64,000 nucleotides of DNA, from the NCBI GenBank assembly GCA_947034895.1, contig OX344765.1, positions 33,051,001 through 33,115,000 of the forward strand, given 5' to 3'. This document shows positions 35,210 to 47,879 of the stretch, piece by piece (position 1 is the first letter of the stretch; the number at the start of each line of letters is the position of its first letter). Both the position numbers and the translations under genes were made by a program. The notes under the pieces are model-generated. The model made no database searches. It worked only from the letters and a program-made list of their open reading frames with translations, and was not told the origin of the DNA. Origin of the DNA: Rhytidiadelphus loreus. Taxonomy: Eukaryota > Streptophyta > Bryopsida > Hypnales > Hylocomiaceae.

Positions 35210-37096
35210 CTACAATTTCAGGGGACCGGCGGCCCTGGTGAGGGCGGGAACCATGTTGCCAGGTCGGGAAGACGTGCTGAACGCCTTTGCATACACACTC
35301 GCCGAAGTCGCCTTCGCGCCGGACCCAACAAAGTAAGAGCCCTTGGCAAAAACGTCGCCGCTGGAAGCCCAGTTCCACTTCTGCCACCCGCCAAACATGG
35401 GACCGTTGTCGTTGATGCGCTTCGTCACTTCTTTGTTGCCACTTGGACTGAAGTAATTGCCCTGCGAAAGAATGGTCGGGTCCTCGCTGCCACCGATCGC
35501 GTAAATGCGCCACCCCGCAGAGTAGTCGTTGTTCAACACATGGAACACGCCGAAGCGGCACCGCGGCAGGCGCTGAACCAAGCCCGGCCCGAACTTGTTG
35601 AACGCCACCGTCACCTTCATGTTGCGGTCCATTGTGTGGCTGGGGTCCGCGCCCAACAACATCGTCTTGTCGTGTTGCTCGAAGAAGTTGTTGGAAACCG
35701 TCACCATCGTCGACCCGCGAGTCACGTCCAGCAGCCCATCGGTAGCCCTGGCCAGGTAGCAATGGTCCACCCACACGTCGTGCGATCCCCAAATGTGCAA
35801 GCCGTCGCCGTCCGATTTGGGACGCTTCACCAGCTTCGAGGGCGATGCTCGGACGGTGCTCGGGCCCGATGGCTTGATGTCATGAATGTACAGCCCGTGG
35901 ACGATGACATTGTTTGTCTTCTGTATAGTGATTTGCGACCCACCCGTGATGTGCACCTCGGCACCCCGCCCGTCGAGAGTCTTGAACGCCGTCACCCAGA
36001 GTTCGCCCTTCAGCTGGATGGTCATGCTCTTGGCGAAGATGATCCACAGCGGCCCGTTGCGAGTCACACCGTAGCGCAGGGTGCCGGGTCGGGGATTTGT
36101 GAGGTCGTCACCATTGTTGGTGACGGTGTAGATGGGCCCATTCTTTCCACCGATGGCATTTCGTCCGAATCCGATGGCACAGGTGGCGAGCGCCTGGCGA
36201 TGGCTTTTCCAGTTAGGATCGCAGCGCCAGCAGTCGTCTATGGGGTTTCCAGTGCCGCATCCGCCCATGGCCTTAGCGACCGACGCCAGCATGTCGTCAG
36301 CGGTGGTGGCGTTCATCACGTCGGCCGCGGACAGGCTCAGCCCACTGCAATAGACCCAATAATGAAATTCAATTAACAAGTCTAACGTCAATTAATGCCA
36401 TGAACATTGGCCATCAGGAACAGAGTAACTAAATGCAGTCTGTCAAAATGTTACTCACACAATTATTTTACGAGTTACGTGGCCTGAAACACAAAATCGA
36501 ATTCACCGCTCCGAGGCGGAATCTACATAACAACATCAACAACTGAAGGGAGAATCCTGTGAATAGAATTCGTTCAGAGAGATTTAGCGGAAGCTGGATG
36601 TGGTATGGGATCAAGATGCTCACTCGTCATTGGCCTTGTACACAGTATCGGCATCGGAGGTGTCGAAGAAAACTTCATCGTTCTCGTACTCAGCCTGCGA
36701 ATGCACCTCTGGATTTGGTGTGTACGCCGTGTCATCGGCGAAGCTGGCAGCAGTGTCCTGGACAGTCTCCGGGGAGTCCACGAAGGTGTCGAACGTGAGC
36801 TCGGCGTCCGTGGAAGCGAAAGTGTTGCCGTCGTAGTTGTAAGTGCTCGCGTCAGCGGTCGGCGTGGGCACCGTGTCTTGGGTGGTGAAAGACTCCTGCG
36901 TTGCGTCGAACTCCCAAGGGGCGTCGTGGCTGGCAAAGCTGGGCTCATCGTCCGCTTGAGTGGGGACGTACTCTTGAGTGTCGTAGTCGCCGGGCACGGA
37001 CCTGGCGTGGAGTGACGTCCATTGTAACGCCAGCACCACCAGCACCATTAAGGTGGTGGGTGCCACGAGTGTTCTGATCGCCATCGCGGTCTCCAT
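35210..37096 (-). CDS. Pectate lyase (PL1), copy 1, two exons, 535 aa
   Basis: Secreted polysaccharide lyase expected to cleave de-esterified pectin by calcium-dependent beta-elimination in the cell wall. Exon 1 is 37096-36624 and exon 2 is 36344-35210, with the GTGAGC...TTGCAG intron in phase 2. The first ATG that leaves a clean signal peptide was chosen (METAMAIRTLV...). A second Met four codons on aligns with the start of copy 2. Residues 1-33 form the signal peptide. About 34-160 are an acidic, Asp/Thr/Tyr-rich region without a known domain. The catalytic domain follows with GNPIDDCWRCDPNW, IGFGRNAIGG, WVDHC (349-353), DGLLDVTRGS and QRLPRCR (catalytic-site Arg 416/419). Only five residues of the exon 2 product differ from copy 2. 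Enzyme activity is inferred from the family. Confidence 0.93.
36345..36623 (-). other. Intron of pectate lyase copy 1
   Basis: On the minus strand it starts GTGAGC and ends TTGCAG, splitting an Asp codon (GA|T). It has the same position and phase as the intron of copy 2, but the sequence is largely different. Confidence 0.9.
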
Positions 37097-37151
37097 TGCC
37101 CGGATACTTGGCCTAGACTTGTCGCTGTAGTAATCAGTCAAAGCAGCTTCA

Positions 37152-37530
37152 CCTGCAACGGATTTCAGAATTGCACACTTAGTCACTTAGATATCGAATT
37201 CTGAAGAAATAATCGGCGACTGCAACTGCATATATGCTTCGAGAACAGCTATGCCATGAGCTTGCCATACTTCAGAGAATATATTTCATGAACTTCATAT
37301 GACTTGTACAGTGAGTTGAGGAAGACTAGTTGTCAATTTACGGGAAATGGAAAGCTGAATTAAAATCTAAGTATGGCGCGCATTGCAGATGAATGAAGCA
37401 AGCCTCAGGGTATAACTGTTCTACCCTGTTCGACGGTTCCGAGTCAGAATGTCAAAGGACTGGTAGTTTCGAATGGACACATCTAATCAGAATGGGTGTA
37501 CGTGAAAAAAAGTTGATGGAGCTCGCATAC
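37152..37530 (-). other. Possible 5' UTR intron of pectate lyase copy 1
   Basis: On the minus strand ACTCAG|GTATGC at about 37530 would be a donor and CGTTGCAG|GTGAAG at about 37152 an acceptor, both between the TATA box and the ATG. No equivalent is evident in copy 2. Inference only. Confidence 0.4.
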
Positions 37531-37720
37531 CTGAGTACTCTTCTTAGGTTCTGGTTCTCAGCATGATCTCTCTCTGAATTGAAAGTCAGTCTAAGTAATG
37601 GACCACTGGGATCAGACTGCAATGTCCCTGAGATTAACTAGATCCCTCAGGTTGCCTGTGGCTGTGACTTTGGAGCAGATGGATGGAGGGACCGATGAGC
37701 TTCTGGTGCTCCAGCGGGGG

Positions 37721-37729
37721 TCTTATATA
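37721..37729 (-). promoter_or_regulatory. TATA box of pectate lyase copy 1
   Basis: TATATAAGA on the minus strand. Transcription would start about 30 bases on (near 37695), giving a 5' leader of about 600 bases before splicing. Confidence 0.6.
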
Positions 37730-37739
37730 CAGCTAAGCT

Positions 37740-40647
37740 AGCATGTCAAGCTTCTGAGTTTCTACTCGCGCCATCGTAAGCTTTCGAACGTGTGCAGTGG
37801 CAAATTACTTTACCAGAAGGCGGCTGCTGGCTGTTTGCAGGTCCGACATAAGTGCAGGTTACTGTTCAATCGCTCGAGGATGCAGCGCGGAGCTTGATTG
37901 TAAGTCTTCTTCTGCTTTGAGGAGTCCACTTCCACATCCTCTGCTTATTACTTTGCTCAATTATTTTTTTTTTTTGAAAACAAATGGAATCCATTGCGAG
38001 ACGTCAGATACAAAGCAGCCAAGCCAAATTTTTCAGTCCATTAATCCGTTTGTAGAGTTGTCTAGGAACTCTTTGTGGAGCTCTGGGCTGATCAGTTTGC
38101 AAGCTGTCACCAAAGCACTTGATCCTGATTGCTGAGGTTGGGGTGGTATTTTCAACTCACCGTGGACGGTTACTGTGAACAAATCCAAAAGGCGAATGTG
38201 AACAGTCAGGTAAATAAGAGCACTTGCAACTGCCATTTTCATTTCGAATTGATATCGGTATTGGCTCTTACTCTTTCACTACGAAACATTTTACTCTGAG
38301 TGAAATGGAATCGTTTTTTATTACTATACTACCAAAGAGTCTCTTGCTGGTAAGTCTAAACTCTAAAGGGTTGATTTCGAGAACAATCATTTAACTGGCC
38401 ATTTCCACGGAGTTAATTCTGACATAATTAAAATTTCGCTATTTCTAGATGATTTATCAGGGACCTCACAATAGCAGTGGAGCACAACTGCTGCCCCCAC
38501 AATCCCGCCCTGCCCTTTCCGTCGTTACTGGCTGGTTAACCAACTTGTTTTGACATTTCCAGGCGGCTCCGTTACTGGACGTACACTCGTACAGTGCAGT
38601 AGTTTCGAGGTCTCGCGGGCGCCAATTCACCGACTCCGACGCATTACATACCGTTTGACCTGGTTTCCACAATTCAGCGGATTTATAAGATTTTTAATTC
38701 TACAAGATGCTTGCAAAGTATCAATGTGTTATGCTTAAAAAGAAATATTTTTTTTTAATTCAATGTTGTAATGTGGCAGGCACATGCCATTGCGTCCTCG
38801 TCTGGGGATTCTGGGTCAACTGGTACGTGGTCTGGAATGGTTAAGTCACATACCAGTGCCTCCAAACTTCCTTCAGTACCAAGCAATTGTGAATTACAAG
38901 TTTTCCTGGCCGTTTGCAATTGCAAGTAACTTAACATGACAGTTGCAAAATCGTGGATAGGCTCTGCCTTCCTTGATCAGCAAATTGTGACACAAGGGGT
39001 GACACAAAGACGACCCTCGTCCCTGTCTTGTGCTAATTACTGTGTCAAAGTGAAGTGGCATTTCCATGGGCGCAAAAGTAATCACTTCTGCATGATGCGC
39101 ATGTGCAAGTGGTTGAAATCCTTGCAAGGCGAATTTTTAGGGTTCGGAACATCGCACGTCCAACGACGAGCAAGCTTTGGACTGATCAACTTGCTTTGCT
39201 ATGCAGGTGACCGTGACTGTTTTCTGGAGTTTCTTCTTGTGAGCGCCAAAAAAATAGAGGGGTCATTTCACACTTGCAATTTTCCTGTTAAACCGCAGAG
39301 CTTTAGCTATGGAAGTTTAGATTTGCTGCTGCTCAGAGAATTCATTGATTCTCAACTATTATTTACTTCAAGACATTCCAATACGCCGTGAACCGCGCCA
39401 CTTGATCAGAGATTTCTGACCCGCAAGAAAGTACTTTTTCCTGGAAGAAGAGGTAGACAGAGTTAATGACTTGGTGGAATGATTTGAAAGACTAATAAGA
39501 TGATCGACCGAGAACCTGCTCGATCGCCCTGTAAAAGAATAACAGGGCTCGGTGACAGCCAATGCATCTTCAAAGCCGTTGTAGCGCTCAAGGCAATTTC
39601 AGTTCAATTGGCAAGGTTCCGAGAGCCAAAAATGAGATGCACAAACTTGAGGTGTTTCCTGTGATAACTAGGATTCTAGGAAGTTTTCGGTTGCAATTGT
39701 TAAAAATTGCGAATTTTAATATAGAAATTAGCTTCCACCCTTCTTTCACGCCCAAATCTAGCACCCGCTTCAGGGTTGTAACATGCTTGAGCTTTTCTTT
39801 CGGGTTTTTCTCTCGCCAAACTAGCGTCATGATGTTCGGATTATTCGAACGAAGAATCGTCAGGTGTTTCAACAAGGCCTCACTTAGAAACGAATGAATA
39901 TTCTCTGATTCCCAGGTTTATAAATAATAAAGCCCCAGGTGCGGTCAGGGCCACAGGTGCGCACTCTCAGCGATTTGATTCCAACCTCCAAGGTCAAAAT
40001 GCACTAGGGAATCGAGAATCTATCAACCCCAGTAAACTCCTGAGCAGTGGACCTGGGCAAAATCCGAGTCTTCACATCTACAATAGCCATTATTATTTGG
40101 AGCCATTCTTAACTCCGAGCGACTGAAACATCCCAGATGCACAAACTGAAGATGAACTCAAATCACTCAATTAAAGTCACAAAGATGTCAGAATTCAACT
40201 GAACTCAGAAGCGGAAGATTTCCTCAAGTTTAGGCAGAAAATCCCCAACCTTCTCGACGACGACCCCACGATTCTCGGGTGTTCCGACTTCCGAGCTCCT
40301 GCTCCCGCTCGTTTCCCTGCTCCCGCTTTCAGTAACATTTCAGAGTGACCGGATCACTACTGTACTGTAGCTATATGTACGGCTACTCAATGCATCAATA
40401 TTCCGGTACAGTAACTGCAAGTACCGTGACTGGCGGGTGTGGCTTTTGTCCTGCCTTTTCCTCTTGCAATTGTTTCCTCAATTTGTGCCCAACAAAAACA
40501 CTAACAAATTGTAAATACGAGGGAAATTCAATATCGTACTGGGATTGCAAGAGTGCGTCCATTCAAGCAAGACAAAATGCTGTGGAGAGCGAGGTAACAA
40601 AAGTGTGATATACTGCAAGGTTTCCGAGGTGTGGCTCTGTCGTATTT
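37740..40647. other. Upstream region of pectate lyase copy 1, no gene identified
   Basis: Intermediate base composition. ORFs at 37797-38135, 38936-39391 and 39562-39897 are open but show no recognisable motif or convincing splice signals. 38380-38455 shares diverged sequence with 26465-26550. This may include distal promoter DNA. Confidence 0.35.
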
Positions 40648-40807
40648 CACAAGGGTCTTTTTTACGTTTCCCTCTCACTTTCTCCTGTGTGAGTGGGAAC
40701 ATTATGACTTTCCCCTATGTCACAAGATTGTGACATAGGGGAAAGTCATATTGTTCCCACTCACACAGGAGAAAGTGAGAGAGGGAAACGCAAAAAAGAT
40801 CCTTGTG
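40648..40807. mobile_element. 160-bp foldback element with TTT target duplication
   Basis: The arms are nearly perfect reverse complements around a 4-base centre (TGTCACA-AGAT-TGTGACA). The ends read CACAAGG and CCTTGTG and are flanked on both sides by TTT, compatible with a 3-bp target duplication. No coding capacity. A long hairpin RNA or miRNA-precursor-like transcript is the main alternative reading. Confidence 0.8.
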
Positions 40808-42594
40808 TTTTTCGTCCCTTTTCAAAATAGTAATGAACTGAATCCTGCTGCACAAAGTTTGTGGAGGGAACCGAAGATTTCCATGTATTATTACCTGAAG
40901 TCTTATTATTTACCTTGGGTTCTGTGTGGTTCGCGCCCTGGCCCCTGGGCTTCCGTTCGTAATGCCGCGCGCGTCCGTGAGTTGACCGACCTGATTCTAG
41001 CCCTGATTGACTCCGCCGTCTAGCGCCAATGGAGACTGCCTGTAACGATTCCTTCCAGGGTTCCCCGGGCGAATCGTTCGGAAGCCTGGTTCTTCATCAT
41101 ATCACTGTTCACAGTTCAGATATACCGGTAGTCCCGTACAGTACGGCAGGTGCTGCGTGGGTCTGTCAGATTCCGGAATCCCAGCACCTGAGTTACTTTA
41201 CTTCTGTTTTTTAATCGGAAAAATTAACTAATAACCTATCATTGAGCTATTTTCCTGCACTTTTGCGTCAGAAACCAGCGAAATCAGTGCACATTCGACG
41301 GATGAGCGAGGCTGATGCATGCTGGTGCTAGAGTATTAACGAAACTGTAGGACTTTAGCGTGTGCTCCCGGAGTAGTGTTTCCCGACTCGTTCAAATTCA
41401 AACTGGCGGGGATCCACTCCATTCCACGTACAGGGTATCCTACCAAGACCGCACACGTTCGCACTGCAAGAAGATGACGAGAAGGTGATTGAAGCATCTC
41501 GCACGTTTCTTTACTCCCCAAACACCAAATACTCTAAGTTCCACAGGTTGCTCCACTCCGATCCGTCTAGTTTCTCAACACTTCACGCTAGTTTAAATGT
41601 AATCAATGATATCTTAATAAGGTACTTGAGTTTGAAGTTTGAAGTTTTTGAATAAAATAATTTTCAGTTTAGACTACCATCAGTACCATGTATCCATGAA
41701 GCCTAAGTTTTCATCACGTACACTCGTGTACAGCTTGATACGTAAGATTGGGAAACCTACTGAAAGCACTTAATTAGAGTAGCTTTCGTCCTTTGGGATT
41801 GAGCCAGGTTGCGATTCTACCGTCCTCGTTTCTGCTTTCTAACCTTAGAAACGTCACTGTAAGGGTTTGTCAAAGTATCAGAAAGTGCAAAATTCTTGAA
41901 GAATTTGGATGTTCTTAAATTACGGTCCAAATCATAAGTTTTGCAATGGGACTTCACCCCCATCAGTTCACAGACAAACAAAGAAAATTCACGTTAGCTT
42001 TGATCATTGAACAAATCATAACTTTCTATACACTAACATGATTCCTGATTGATGACTTCGATCATTTTTAGGTTGTGTGGCTTGGGCTGAAAATCTAAGC
42101 ATATTATACGAGATGTTATAATTTTTTGAACTTTGTGTTAGAAATGGAATTGATGTGCAAGTTTACTAAATCCATCTAGAGTTTGTTGAATCTTCAATCT
42201 TGTCCTTTGGGAAGGCCCCTCTAATTATTCAAGTTAATCACAAGTGTGCAATGGAGGAGGAGGAGCTGCAGGATGAAACTCCTTAGAGTAGTAGAGCACC
42301 AAAATTGAGGTCTAATGGAGTTTGGTGCCATGTTTCTTTTGTACTATTCTTGGTTAAATCTTCCTCTAACACCCGTTTACAAACATAGGATGAACTTTAT
42401 GCATTATAGGGGATTTACTTTCTTTAGAAGACTATAAATTCACTATAGTTCCCAAATTGTGGAAAAGTGTGCACTACTACAGTCTAACGTGGTAGGAGTA
42501 CTTTTACGTCACATAATATTAATAATTTCTTTTTTTATTAAGTTATTGAAAAAAATTATAATTATACATTTTGATTGTTTCCACTTATGAAGGT
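40808..42594. other. Intergenic, no gene identified
   Basis: 40880-41210 is GC-richer, with ORFs at 40751-41023 and 41029-41214 that have no recognisable features. From 41600 on the DNA becomes AT-rich again. Confidence 0.4.
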
Positions 42595-42952
42595 CATTAG
42601 ACGGGATTCAACCCTTTAGGAGGGTTGTTTCAAGTTGGTTCTCGTTGCTGGGAACCAACTAGTGCAATCTAGAAAAAAAAATCGAAAAATAATAAAAATA
42701 TTTAAATATTAAATATTAAAAAAATAATCCTTTCTATTAAAAAAAATTTTAATTTTAAAAATATATATATATATATTGACGTGGTAGTTTCTTGATCACG
42801 GCAACGGCTTGCATGGTAGAATTCCCAATGTTTGGGAATATAGGGGAACTCGCAACCTTGTACAAGCAGACAAGCAGTATAACAGCTAAAATTCATCTAA
42901 TGAGGGAACAAGCCTAAAATGGCCTTCCCTTGGCCTCAAACCTCATCTAATG
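42595..42952. mobile_element. CATTAGA-type TIR element, 358 bp
   Basis: The left end CATTAGACGGGATTCAACCC and the complement of the right end CATTAGATGAGGTTTGAGGC are inverted relatives, and the inner words GTTTCAAG and GGCCTTCC match the element at 28889-29442. An AT tract occupies the middle. No target duplication could be fixed. Confidence 0.6.
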
Positions 42953-43564
42953 ATTAAATCTATTGTCTCATGGTTCAAAATTGATGTTAGTTGCAATCCC
43001 AATATATGCAATTAAGCACGGTTTCAATAGCTTCACACTAGTACAATACTTTCTACTTGGAAATATAAGGTCAATACATCCAAACTATCATCACTAATTA
43101 AAACTATTACATCTAGATTCTTCACTAGAATAGAAGTATTAATTTTGTAAATGTACAAAATTTGAACTTTAGAATATAGTGCCAATTTATGGAACACTGT
43201 ACTTATTATATATTAATACTTTGAAAATTCATATCTTATTTCATGTTTGTACCACAATTTAAGAAAAAAACAATATTTGTACCATTACAACACTACTTAC
43301 AAATAGTGTAAATTTTAACCATTCAAATGTATTCAATTGATTCAAAATGACTATAGAGTATTGCAATTAATCACATGGTATAAATAGGGGCTCCTATCAT
43401 AGGTGTTAAACTAACACATAGTAAATTGCCTTGGAATCTTTTTTCACTTGCCAATATGAACCAATAAAAATAACTCTTGTTGGGTGATTGCACAAAAGAT
43501 TAGACAATTTTAGTAGGATTTTTCCAAACTGGTTTTGTCTTCTACTATAATTTTTGAAGTATGA

Positions 43565-44654
43565 GGGTGATTGCAAGAAACACCTGTCCTATTTGTTGCG
43601 TTTTGTCACACCCTACTTTTTCATTTGTTTTTTGCCATAACTTTTGTGTTTTAGCTTCAAATGACTCAAAATTTTTAGGAGAGAAGCTCATAACCAAGAT
43701 GTACCTTTTTTGATTTTTGAGGATTTTTCAAAAATATTTTATTATTTTTAAACAGCCCCGATATTTTTTCACAATGGCCAATTTAGGGGGGTTTTGCACT
43801 CTGCTATATCATAATAAACGAATTTTGAGCTAAGATTTGGAGATGATAGTCTCCTACTACACTTTTAGCTACTGTCCAAAGGATATTTAAAAATACTTAT
43901 TTTTAAGTCGTGTAGGAGTCCACAAAAAGAGCATCTTTGTGCATTTATTTTGAAGCGATGAAACACTTTTTTGGTGATTTTTTTGCTTACATATCATCAA
44001 AAAAAAGTTATCTCAACATGGGCTGTTTTATTTGTTTTTTAAAAAAAAAATCCTATTTTTTACAAATTAAAATGTCAGAAGTGGTATTTTCTTCACCCGT
44101 TTTAGGATAAAAAGCATGTCCAAAATTCTAGTGAAGAAAATACCACTTCTGACATTTTAATTTGTAAAAAATAGGATTTTTTTTTTAAGAAAAAATAAAA
44201 TAGCCCATGTTGAGATAACTTTTTGTTGATGATATGTAAGCAAAAAAATCACCAAAAAAGTGTTTCATCGCTTCAAAATAAATGCACAAAGATGCTCTTT
44301 TTGTAGACTCCTACACGACTTAAAAATAAGTACTTTTAAATTTCCTTTGGACAGTAGCTAAAAATGTACTAGGAGACTAACTTCTCTAAGTTTTAGCAAA
44401 AAGTTAGTTTTTTTAAATGAAAAAAGATTGCAAAACCCCCCTAAATTGGCCATTGTGAGAAAATATTGGGGCTGTTTAAAAATAGTAAAATATTTTTTAA
44501 AAATCCTAAAAAATTAGTGAAGGTACATCTTAATTATGAGGTTCTCTCCTATAATTTTTGAATCATTTGGAGCTAAAATACAAAAGTTATAATAAAAAAT
44601 AAAATAAAAAACTAGGGTGTGACAATGGGCTTTAAGTATTTCTTGCATTTACCC
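43565..44654. mobile_element. 1.09-kb long inverted repeat (foldback element)
   Basis: Arms 43565-44096 and 44131-44654 are reverse complements around a 34-base spacer. Pairing is almost perfect near the centre (AAGTGGTATTTTCTTCAC / GTGAAGAAAATACCACTT) and weaker outwards. A divergent patch lies at about 43805-43850 opposite 44370-44425. Ends are GGGTGATTGCAAGAAA and GGGTAAATGCAAGAAA. No coding capacity. A transcript would fold into a double-stranded RNA of about 500 bp. Confidence 0.8.
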
Positions 44655-44656
44655 CA

Positions 44657-44910
44657 GGGTTGCTAAAGTATGAGCAGGGAGCAATGAGCGTTGAGCAATG
44701 AGCGGTTGCATTTGAGCAGTAAATTTTTTATGTATTAAATTTTTTAGGCTTCATAATTATTAAAAATTCTACACATAAAATTGAATTTTTAAAAAATAAT
44801 TTTTTTTGAATGTAGGTCACTATTTTCATCCATTGCTTTGGATGGATGAAGATGATGACGAATGAATGTAGATGAAAGTTAATGGATGAAAAAAAAATTG
44901 GCTCATAATT
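44657..44910. repeat. Outer left end block of the large repeat structure
   Basis: Contains TGAGCAGGGAGCAATGAGCG followed by TTGAGCAATGAGCGG, then an ATGGATGA-rich stretch (44830-44890). The GAGC part is the reverse complement of 55235-55305. Confidence 0.7.
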
Positions 44911-45029
44911 TTTTACATTAAATGAAGTCACCGGCATTGTGAAGCATCAAATTTAGAGACGGATAAAGCACATTCATTTGATATGGATGTAAGTGATGTA
45001 AATTGTTTGCATTGTAATGTACACATACC

Positions 45030-45480
45030 AACCTCATGTGGGGTCCTAAGAACCTCTTTGGTTCCAAGAAGGCTCTTAGGGAGACAATAATCATAAGCAT
45101 GGATAGCTTGAATTAAATTAGTGAAATCCTAAACTTAGATGCATTTTTCTTTGGATTAGCAAAGCCCTCCCAAACACTCCTCCCAAGCACTCTTACAAAT
45201 TGATTTGGTAGTAAAAGCATCTTATATACCACATTCACAAGGGTTTCCTATGAGCCTCCTCGGTTTCGAGGAGGCTTAGTGGGAGACAATAATAAAGATC
45301 AAGGGTGGTCTAAACGCCTCCCCAAATTCTAAGGAGGCTTATATGGAGATGATATTCAAAAGTAAGGCAGATGGCCTAAATGCCTCCTTGGTTTTGAAGA
45401 GTCTCTTTTGTACTAGCAAGACATAAGCACATATGGACCCATAAGCCTCTTTGGTTCCAAAGAGGCTCTTAGTGAGTTGC
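45030..45480. repeat. Dispersed short hairpins with GCCTC...GAGGC
   Basis: Five small inverted words separated by unrelated sequence, for example CTCTTTGGTTCCAAGAAGGC, GCCTCCTCGGTTTCGAGGAG and CTCTTTGGTTCCAAAGAGGC, several followed by TTAGGGAGACAATAAT-like sequence. They resemble the units of the array at 47.9-52.2 kb but are spaced out. Confidence 0.65.
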
Positions 45481-45605
45481 AAAAATCTTAACAATTTGGG
45501 AATTGAAAACTACTCGGTTTAGGGGATGTTTGAAGGAAGGGAAGAGAAAAAAATATTTTAATCCTTCATTTGTCATTGGATTCAAGAATGCAAAGTTATT
45601 AAAAT

Positions 45606-45800
45606 ATGAGTAAGGAGTGACAAGCATTGAACATTAAGCAACAAGGATGAGTAGTGAGTGTTTTTAGAAAAATTTGTAAAATTTTAAAACTTTTCAACAT
45701 AAGATGTCTATATCCATGGTTTAGGGTAAAAAAGAATGGCTATAAATGAATTTAATGAAGATGAATGAGGTTGAATTTTTTGTAGTCGACTTTGTTGAAT
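45606..45800. repeat. Inner left end block of the large repeat structure
   Basis: A diverged version of the outer left block (TATGAGTAAGGAGTGACAAG...TTAAGCAACAAGG), followed by GATGAATG-rich sequence. It is an inverted relative of 54411-54478. Confidence 0.5.
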
Positions 45801-47879
45801 GAAATACATATATTGATCATTGCATTAGGTGATAGATGACTGTTGAATGGGACTAAAAACTCAATTGTTGAAGATAAGAATTAATGTCCTAGTACCTTAA
45901 CTCAAAGGTAGATAGACTTTTGGAAACCAAGGACTTATATTCACATAGCAATTTAAATTCACTTCGAGGAAGGTATTGTTTTCCTTTAAAATTTATAATT
46001 TCTTTCAAGCATTACTAAGGTTTAAGTTTTGGCTAAATTTATTCCTATGCTAACACCAACATTTATGAGTTCTAATTACATATTGCCATCTAAGAGAATT
46101 GGCATGTTGCTAATTGAAAGAAGTAGATTCAATCCACAAATATTCCAATTACTAGCTGTGAGCTAAAATCTTGAATTTTTCACATTGTATATGGAACCTC
46201 AATCGTATGCGTTGATCCCTAAAGTCCTTAAGTCCCAAAGTCCCTATGGAAGACTCTTGGAATTTAGGATAGGAAAAATTCCATCTATGAGTGAAAATTA
46301 AGTATTTTTTCTTAGAATTTTTTTCCTAGACTTTCAATTCAATTTTTCAACATAAGAAAATTAAAAATTAAAAATCAATAGTCCAAAAATTTTAAATTAA
46401 GAAGATCCAAAGACAAAAACTCTAGTTGAGCTGGGTAACAAAAAATTTGTTTTCTTCATTGTAAATGCAAATATCTTTCAATCTACATAATCAAAGTTTT
46501 TGAAATTTCTTCCACACATTTATGTAATAGTTTAGTGCAATATCCTATAGTTAGATATGAAAAAAGAAAAAATTTAAAACTTTTTTGCTCTTCAAAATAG
46601 AAATGGTAGTTCTGAGTGTTTTTTGATGAAAATAAGGTCTTGGGACTTTAAAGGTTAAATCACTACTAAGAATGAATAAAATTTACCTCACATACAAATC
46701 CGACATTCAAGTATTATTTTCAAAAGAATATAAGAAGCTAAATGATAGAATAATCTCTAAGAAATAAAGATTCAAGGATCCTTGACTCCTTAAGGGAGTT
46801 GTGTATTTATGCGACAAGTTATATGATACAATCCAAAACTTCTTCTTGCTCTTTTTGTACATGCCTTCAAATTTCTTTTCATACTTTTTCTTACATTTTT
46901 CTCATTTTTGGATTGAGCTTCTACTAGAACTTCTTTGTCTTCTTCTTTGTTGTCATAAAAATCATAGACATTGGTTAATTACTAGTAGAAACATGGTCTG
47001 CATAAACTAAGCTTTAAGACCCACACTTAAACTAACTTGTCATTAGTTAGAGATGAATGAATACTCATAGGGTCAAAACATTCCTAGATAAGAACAAGAG
47101 TGGTTGAAATACTAAGGTGAAGCTTAAATACTAAATAAAGCGAGAAAAAAAATTGAGTGGACATTTGAAGGATGCCATAGTGATATAGGCAACAATGCAT
47201 CACCTTCTTTAAGGTGTTTTGCCAAAAGAATGGCATTGTCTAATAGTAATTTGAATTGTTATTGAGAAAAGAGTAATATGCATGATCTTAGAAGGTATGT
47301 TTACAATTTAAGGAGCCACTCTAAGTGAAGAATTTACTAAAAATTTTGAAGGCAAACTTTGATAATATTTCATTTTCAAGTCATTTATCAATTTCATTAG
47401 TTTTTTTTCTATTGGTTAATTTTTTTTAAATCAACCTCTACAAATGTTCTCTACTTTTGACATTTAAAAGAAACAATTTTACATATTTAGGGACATAGAG
47501 AATGCACTTTTGAATTTCAAGCATACTTTTTTGTAGGAAAAAATATTTTTTGATATGAAATTAATATAGGGTGTGTATCTTACATCAATGAAGAACTTAG
47601 TGATATTCATTTTGAAAGATTGTGAAAATTAAATTGTACATATAAAATATAAAATGTATCTTTAGATGTCCTTTATTAGAAGAAAAAGTCAGATTTAGAA
47701 ATTGCACTATACAAATAAAATATTCACTTTACATATATTGGAGGACTAAAGTGTAATAAAATCTTATATTTGATACATTTTATAACAATACGTCTTAATC
47801 TTTAAAAAAGTATTTTGATTGTATTGCACTTGAGTTTAAAAAAAAGTACAAACAATGATTAAATCAATACAAAATTGTA
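45801..47879. other. AT-rich DNA inside the large repeat structure
   Basis: No gene seen. 46465-46655 is one of the dispersed-repeat copies. The 69-codon ORF at 46801-47010 is Phe/Leu-rich translation of T-rich DNA. Confidence 0.4.
46465..46655 (+). repeat. Dispersed repeat, representative copy
   Basis: The conserved order of words is CAAATATCTTTCAATCTACA, TTTTTGAAATTTCTTCCACA, ATCCTATAGTTAGAT, GAAATGGTAGTTCTGAGTGT and GGGACTTTAAAGGTTAAA. Further copies: 17700-17842, 31840-32035, 32225-32415, 53140-53335 and a partial one at 52775-52900 (all +), plus 53735-53835 (minus). No ORF. Family unknown to me. Confidence 0.65.

Noticed and set aside
35138..36376. 412-codon ORF on the + strand
   Set aside because: It is the exact antisense of pectate lyase exon 2. 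The GC-rich codon use of the real gene leaves the other strand open. The same holds for antisense ORFs at 61664-62044 and 62336-62887.
36620..37186. Longer N-terminus for pectate lyase copy 1 (start at 37186)
   Set aside because: The extra 30 residues would precede the signal peptide, are absent from copy 2, and span a likely 5' UTR splice acceptor. The ATG at 37096 gives a proper secreted protein.
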